A stretch of 64,000 nt of DNA from JAAZMI01 sp964603615. GTDB lineage: Bacteria; Bacillota; Dethiobacteria; DTU022; UBA8154. The notes beneath the pieces are model-generated. The model ran no database searches and was not told where the DNA came from. It worked only from the letters and a program-made list of their open reading frames with translations. Both the position numbers and the translations under genes were made by a program. The stretch covers positions 34,795-98,794 of the forward strand of contig CAZRVU010000004.1 in NCBI GenBank assembly GCA_964603615.1, in the 5' to 3' direction. This document shows positions 61,284 through 64,000 of this stretch, piece by piece. Numbering within the stretch: position 1 is the first letter of the stretch; the number at the start of each line of letters is the position of its first letter.

Positions 61284-61507
61284 GATCCTTGCAAGACCTC
61301 TATTTGCAAGGCGTTTGCTGAAATCAGCATCCCTTCGACTGACAATTTTTCGCCCGGGCCAATTGAACCCCCTATTCAAAAGGCCCTAAAAATGACGTCC
61401 TGCCATTTTTGCTTCAAAATTGTGGCGTCTTCATGGTCTGATTTTTACAGCTCCCACCCAAGCAAATTTCGTTTTATGTAACAGAATGTAATTTTTGCAG
61501 TGGAATC
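61284..61507 (-). mobile_element. Full copy C of GATTCYACTGC terminal-inverted-repeat element (inverted)
   Basis: A 224-bp element in reverse orientation compared with copies A and B. It begins GATCC-TTGCAAG (degenerate end) and ends TTTTTGCAGTGGAATC. The body matches the other copies block for block, for example GCGTTTGCTGAAATCAGC. It lies between the CooC-like gene and the UPF0173 gene. Confidence 0.85.
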
Positions 61508-61632
61508 GTAAATTGTTCATAGCCAAGGATTATATAACCGCTATTATGCAATGCAATCTTTTTTATGTTATAATTTATCCGAAAAGAAAAAAAGATGCAC
61601 CTTTTTAAAAGTGCTCAGAAGGAGGATTTCCG

Positions 61633-62304
61633 TTGTCTAAAATTACATTTTTGGGGCACGCCTGTTTCTTGCTGGAAGATGAAGGCAAAGAAACACTGCT
61701 CTTCGACCCTTTTCTTAAAGAAAACCCCAAGGCATCGCTGCAACCAGAACAGATCCGGACCGACTACATACTGGTCTCCCATGCTCATTTCGATCATTTA
61801 GGAGATACTTACGAAATTGCAGCAGCTAACAAAGCCACCATTATTTCCACCCCGGAAATTGCAACATTTGCTCAAAAAAAAGGGCTTACCGCCCACCCCC
61901 TAAACATCGGCGGCAAGTATAATTTTCCTTTCGGCCAGGTTAAAGCTACACAAGCTTTCCACAGCTCGGGAATAGAAGGGGGCACTCCCTGCGGATTTGT
62001 AATCAATTACTATGGCCAAAACATCTACTTTCCTGGAGATACCGGGCTTTTTAGTGATATGAAGCTAATCGGTGAACTGACCCCGCTGCAACTGGCACTC
62101 CTACCCATCGGGGATAATTATACCATGGGCATCGACGATGCCGTAATAGCCGCTTCTTTCCTGAAAGCGCCGCTGGTAATTCCCTATCACTACGGCACTT
62201 TTCCTATCGTTGAAACGGATCCGGAAGAATTCAAAAAGAAAGTTGAAGATAAAACAGACTCCCAATGCCAGATCCTGGCCCCCGGTCAGAGCTGTAGCTT
62301 TTAA
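61633..62304 (+). CDS. UPF0173 metal-dependent hydrolase (MBL fold)
   Basis: A 223-aa metallo-beta-lactamase-fold protein. The motif is SHAHFDHLG (His50, His52, Asp54, His55), with FPGDTGLFSDMKLIG and IPYHYGTFPIVETDPEEF later. The substrate is not known. The start is TTG with GGAGG six bases upstream. A TATAAT lies about 60 bases upstream, after the repeat element. Confidence 0.94.
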   Translation: MSKITFLGHACFLLEDEGKETLLFDPFLKENPKASLQPEQIRTDYILVSHAHFDHLGDTYEIAAANKATIISTPEIATFAQKKGLTAHPLNIGGKYNFPFGQVKATQAFHSSGIEGGTPCGFVINYYGQNIYFPGDTGLFSDMKLIGELTPLQLALLPIGDNYTMGIDDAVIAASFLKAPLVIPYHYGTFPIVETDPEEFKKKVEDKTDSQCQILAPGQSCSF

Positions 62305-62593
62305 TAACTAGGCATGACACCATCCCGAAAACTTTTAGGAACGCTGCCGGGTGTAACTGGACCTGACTTGCAGCTTTTGATAACTGGATAGCTGGATATC
62401 ATCCCGTAAATAGCGCTATTTCGATAACAGCGCTTTAAAATTATTTTCATTTTTACGCCTTTACGCCCCGCTGCCACCGCTCAAAAAAGGTGGCAAAGGG
62501 GGCAATCCAATATTAAATAAATAGTGGAAACCTGCGAAATATGGGCTAAGAGAGCATAGAAATTTTATTGGTTTTGCATAAGGAGGATGAAGC
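62305..62593. other. 289-bp region between UPF0173 and the acetate transporter
   Basis: It holds a GC-rich stem GCCACC-10 bases-GGTGGC (about 62475-62496) and the left copy of a 21-bp inverted repeat (62530-62550). No open frame or riboswitch is recognised. Confidence 0.5.
62530..62550 (+). repeat. Left copy of 21-bp inverted repeat flanking satP
   Basis: Begins ACCTGCGAAATATG and ends GGCTAAG; its exact reverse complement lies at 63259-63279. Confidence 0.9.
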
Positions 62594-63166
62594 ATGCAAG
62601 GAAATAATAACCAAACATTGGTAAGCACGGTAGATTCCACTGCCAATCCAGGCCCCCTTGGTTTGTTAGGTTTCGGAATGACAACAGTGCTTCTAAATTT
62701 ACATAATGCCGGCTTTTTTGCGCTGGATGGCATGATCATGGCCATGGGCATTTTTTATGGAGGAATCGCCCAGATCATTGCCGGGGTAATGGAATGGAAA
62801 AAAGGCAATACATTTGGCGCTACAGCCTTCATTTCTTATGGATCATTCTGGCTTACCCTTGTTGGTTTACTTGTAATACCTAAACAAGCATGGGGAGTTG
62901 CCGCGGACAGCGTAGCCATGGGTGCATATCTGTTTATGTGGGGTTTGTTTACAGCAGGCATGTTTATCGGAACGCTTAAAATAAACCGTAATCTTCAAGT
63001 TGTGTTCGGCACCCTGATTATACTGTTTTGGCTGCTTGCTATAGGAAACTGGACAGGTAACACATCAATTACACAGCTAGCCGGATATGTTGGAATTATT
63101 TGCGGCTTTTCAGCTTTTTATACTGCATTGTCACAAGTGATCGGGGAGCTGTACGGTAATTCCTAG
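62594..63166 (+). CDS. satP: Acetate uptake transporter, GPR1/FUN34/YaaH (SatP) family
   Basis: A 190-aa six-span membrane protein. The family motif NPGPLGLLGFGMTTVLLNLHNAGFF is at the N-terminus, with MIMAMGIFYGGIAQIIAGVMEW and a later FISYGSFWLTL. It carries acetate or succinate with protons. AAGGAGG precedes the ATG. The gene is closely flanked by a 21-bp inverted repeat. A hairpin CTAAGGTT/AACCTTAG (63219-63243) follows the gene. Confidence 0.93.
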   Translation: MQGNNNQTLVSTVDSTANPGPLGLLGFGMTTVLLNLHNAGFFALDGMIMAMGIFYGGIAQIIAGVMEWKKGNTFGATAFISYGSFWLTLVGLLVIPKQAWGVAADSVAMGAYLFMWGLFTAGMFIGTLKINRNLQVVFGTLIILFWLLAIGNWTGNTSITQLAGYVGIICGFSAFYTALSQVIGELYGNS

Positions 63167-63258
63167 GAAACAAGCAATTATCTTTTATTGAAAAAACAAG
63201 GTGATTAAACACTAGCAACTAAGGTTACTCTTTCAAACCTTAGCGCCTGAATACTTTC

Positions 63259-63279
63259 CTTAGCCCATATTTCGCAGGT
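63259..63279 (-). repeat. Right copy of 21-bp inverted repeat flanking satP
   Basis: Exact reverse complement of 62530-62550, six bases before the stop end of the transposase remnant. Confidence 0.9.
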
Positions 63280-63284
63280 TGAAT

Positions 63285-63569
63285 CTAATAAAATAGAAAT
63301 TGGCGGCGGCTGTAACGACAACTGGAGGCGGCTGTGACGACAACTGGAGGCGGCTGTAACAATGGCTGGCAGCGCTGGTTCTTGTGAACCAGGGCTAGAA
63401 TTCCATTTTCTCTCACTCCATTTCTTAACCGGATTACTTGGCGTGTGCGCAAGTTTAATGCCGCTGCCGCATCCCTTACAGAAATCGCACCCTCTAAACT
63501 TCTTTGAACTGCAACATAGCAGCCAATCTGCTTCTGTGACATTAGCACCTTGCCTTTCATAGGTGACAT
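63285..63569 (-). pseudogene. N-terminal remnant of an ISNCY-type transposase
   Basis: A frame of up to 94 codons. From the internal ATG at 63542, MSQKQIGCYVAVQRSLEGAISVRDAAAALNLRTRQVIRLRNGVRENGILALVHKNQRCQP is the helix-turn-helix N-terminus of ISNCY-family transposases. After about 60 residues similarity stops and the frame runs into 22-bp tandem repeats (63305-63362). The catalytic domain is missing. Confidence 0.75.
63305..63362. repeat. 22-bp tandem repeat, about 2.6 units
   Basis: Units beginning GGCGGCTGT(A/G)ACGACAACTGG at 63305, 63327 and 63349, at the broken end of the transposase remnant. Confidence 0.85.
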
Positions 63570-63603
63570 TTTATCATGATAATTAACAAGGTGACATTAT
63601 CAC
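63562..63603. repeat. Direct repeats GGTGACATT at the IS remnant left end
   Basis: GGTGACATTTTATC at 63562 and GGTGACATTATCAC at 63590, just upstream of the transposase start. They may be end sequences of the insertion element. Confidence 0.45.
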
Positions 63604-63633
63604 AGAATAACTACACCGTATTCCCTGAAGTTC

Positions 63634-63661
63634 TTGATTTTCGGCAAGTTTATGCTATAAT
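63634..63661 (+). promoter_or_regulatory. Vegetative-type promoter upstream of tRNA-Thr
   Basis: TTGATT (63634-63639), 16 bases, then TATAAT (63656-63661). About 260 bases before the tRNA. Confidence 0.65.
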
Positions 63662-63719
63662 TATACACGGGCCTGCTTTTAGGTAACCTCCTAATCATCG
63701 GGAGAGAGCAGCAAAAAAG

Positions 63720-63806
63720 GTAGCATAAAATAGCTGCAACCAACCGGCAGTACAGTGACCAAATCCTGCAAGTAGATCAACAAGGGTAGCATAAAATGGT
63801 TGCAAC
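63720..63806 (+). repeat. Pair of 21-bp near-identical direct repeats
   Basis: GTAGCATAAAATAGCTGCAAC-like copies at 63720-63740 and 63786-63806 (19 of 21 identical). Downstream (63823-63854) is an 11-bp perfect stem ACACACATGTT/AACATGTGTGT with a 10-base loop and no T-run. Confidence 0.6.
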
Positions 63807-63878
63807 TATCCGTGGACAAAACACACACATGTTCCAGGACAAAAACATGTGTGTAAAGTCGAAGCGGCAACAACAAAG

Positions 63879-63914
63879 CAGTATCAAATACAGTTTCAAA
63901 TGCAGTTTCAAATA
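63879..63914 (+). repeat. Three 12-bp repeats just ahead of tRNA-Thr
   Basis: CAGTWTCAAATR units at 63879, 63891 and 63903. They end ten bases before the tRNA. Confidence 0.8.
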
Positions 63915-63923
63915 ATTTAACAG

Positions 63924-63999
63924 GCCGGCATAGCTCAATTGGTAGAGCAGCGGAATCGTAATCCGCATGTTGGGGGTTCAAGTCCTCTTGCCGGCTCCA
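63924..63999 (+). tRNA. tRNA-Thr (anticodon CGT), CCA encoded
   Basis: A 76-nt cloverleaf: acceptor GCCGGCA/TGCCGGC, D arm with AATTGGTAGA, anticodon stem GCGGA/TCCGC with loop ATCGTAA (T33, anticodon CGT reading ACG), T arm GGGGG-TTCAAGT-CCTCT, discriminator T and CCA. It ends one base before the window end. Confidence 0.95.
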
Positions 64000-64000
64000 G

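Noticed and set aside
63691..63981. A 96-codon minus-strand frame
   Set aside because: Overlaps the tRNA and repeats; no recognisable protein.

Overview
The window looks like a scaffold (it contains a run of exactly 100 N) from a spore-forming, flagellated, anaerobic member of the Clostridia. Evidence for this is a Gram-positive flagellar gene set (no L or P ring genes, SwrB-like protein after sigD, fliW, csrA, flgN), spore genes (dipicolinate synthase subunit B, a SPOCS/LysM protein, veg beside rsmA), a CooC/AcsF-type nickel-insertion ATPase typical of acetyl-CoA pathway organisms, the anaerobe-type homocysteine gene set, and a SAM-I riboswitch on metK. I do not name a genus.

Region 1 (1-30.7 kb, minus strand) is one long flagellar cluster read from high to low coordinates: fliD, a FliT-position chaperone candidate, flaG, fliS, flgB, flgC, fliE, fliF, fliG, fliH, fliI, fliJ, fliK, flgD, a TIGR02530-type protein, flgE, motA, motB, fliL, fliN, fliO, fliP, fliQ, fliR, flhB, flhA, flhF, flhG, a YcgR-like PilZ protein, sigD, a SwrB-like protein, flgF, flgG and, cut by the window edge, fliM. 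A clear sigma-D promoter precedes fliD, and a vegetative-type promoter precedes flhA. No flagellin gene is present.

Region 2 (30.8-38.9 kb, minus strand) holds the late regulatory and hook-filament junction genes flgM, flgN, flgK, flgL, fliW and csrA. About 4 kb is inserted between fliW and csrA: a three-gene ABC importer operon, a Y-shaped palindromic element, and an array of about 134-bp tandem repeats in which the assembly broke.

Region 3 (39-50 kb) holds central metabolism and mixed genes: an archaeal-type (cupin) phosphoglucose isomerase, gapA, dapB, dipicolinate synthase B, a bifunctional-nuclease family protein, csaB, an unknown membrane protein, a radical SAM protein, pcm, and an operon for sulfide-dependent homocysteine synthesis (HcyBio, NIL-ferredoxin, UPF0280).

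Region 4 (50-64 kb) holds queT, a SPOCS/LysM spore protein, veg, a YkuK family protein, rsmA, a rhomboid protease, comF, metK with its SAM riboswitch, fabZ, a beta-CASP metallo-hydrolase, a CooC-like ATPase, a UPF0173 hydrolase, an acetate transporter flanked by inverted repeats, a transposase remnant and tRNA-Thr(CGT).

A family of non-coding elements of about 225 bp with GATTCYACTGC terminal inverted repeats is scattered through the window (three full copies, two miniature copies, one end fragment). They sit inside the flagellar operon, supply part of a stop codon, and lie in a divergent promoter region. Two genes (fliM and the ABC ATPase) have no possible ATG, GTG or TTG start where homology begins, and appear to start at CTG.
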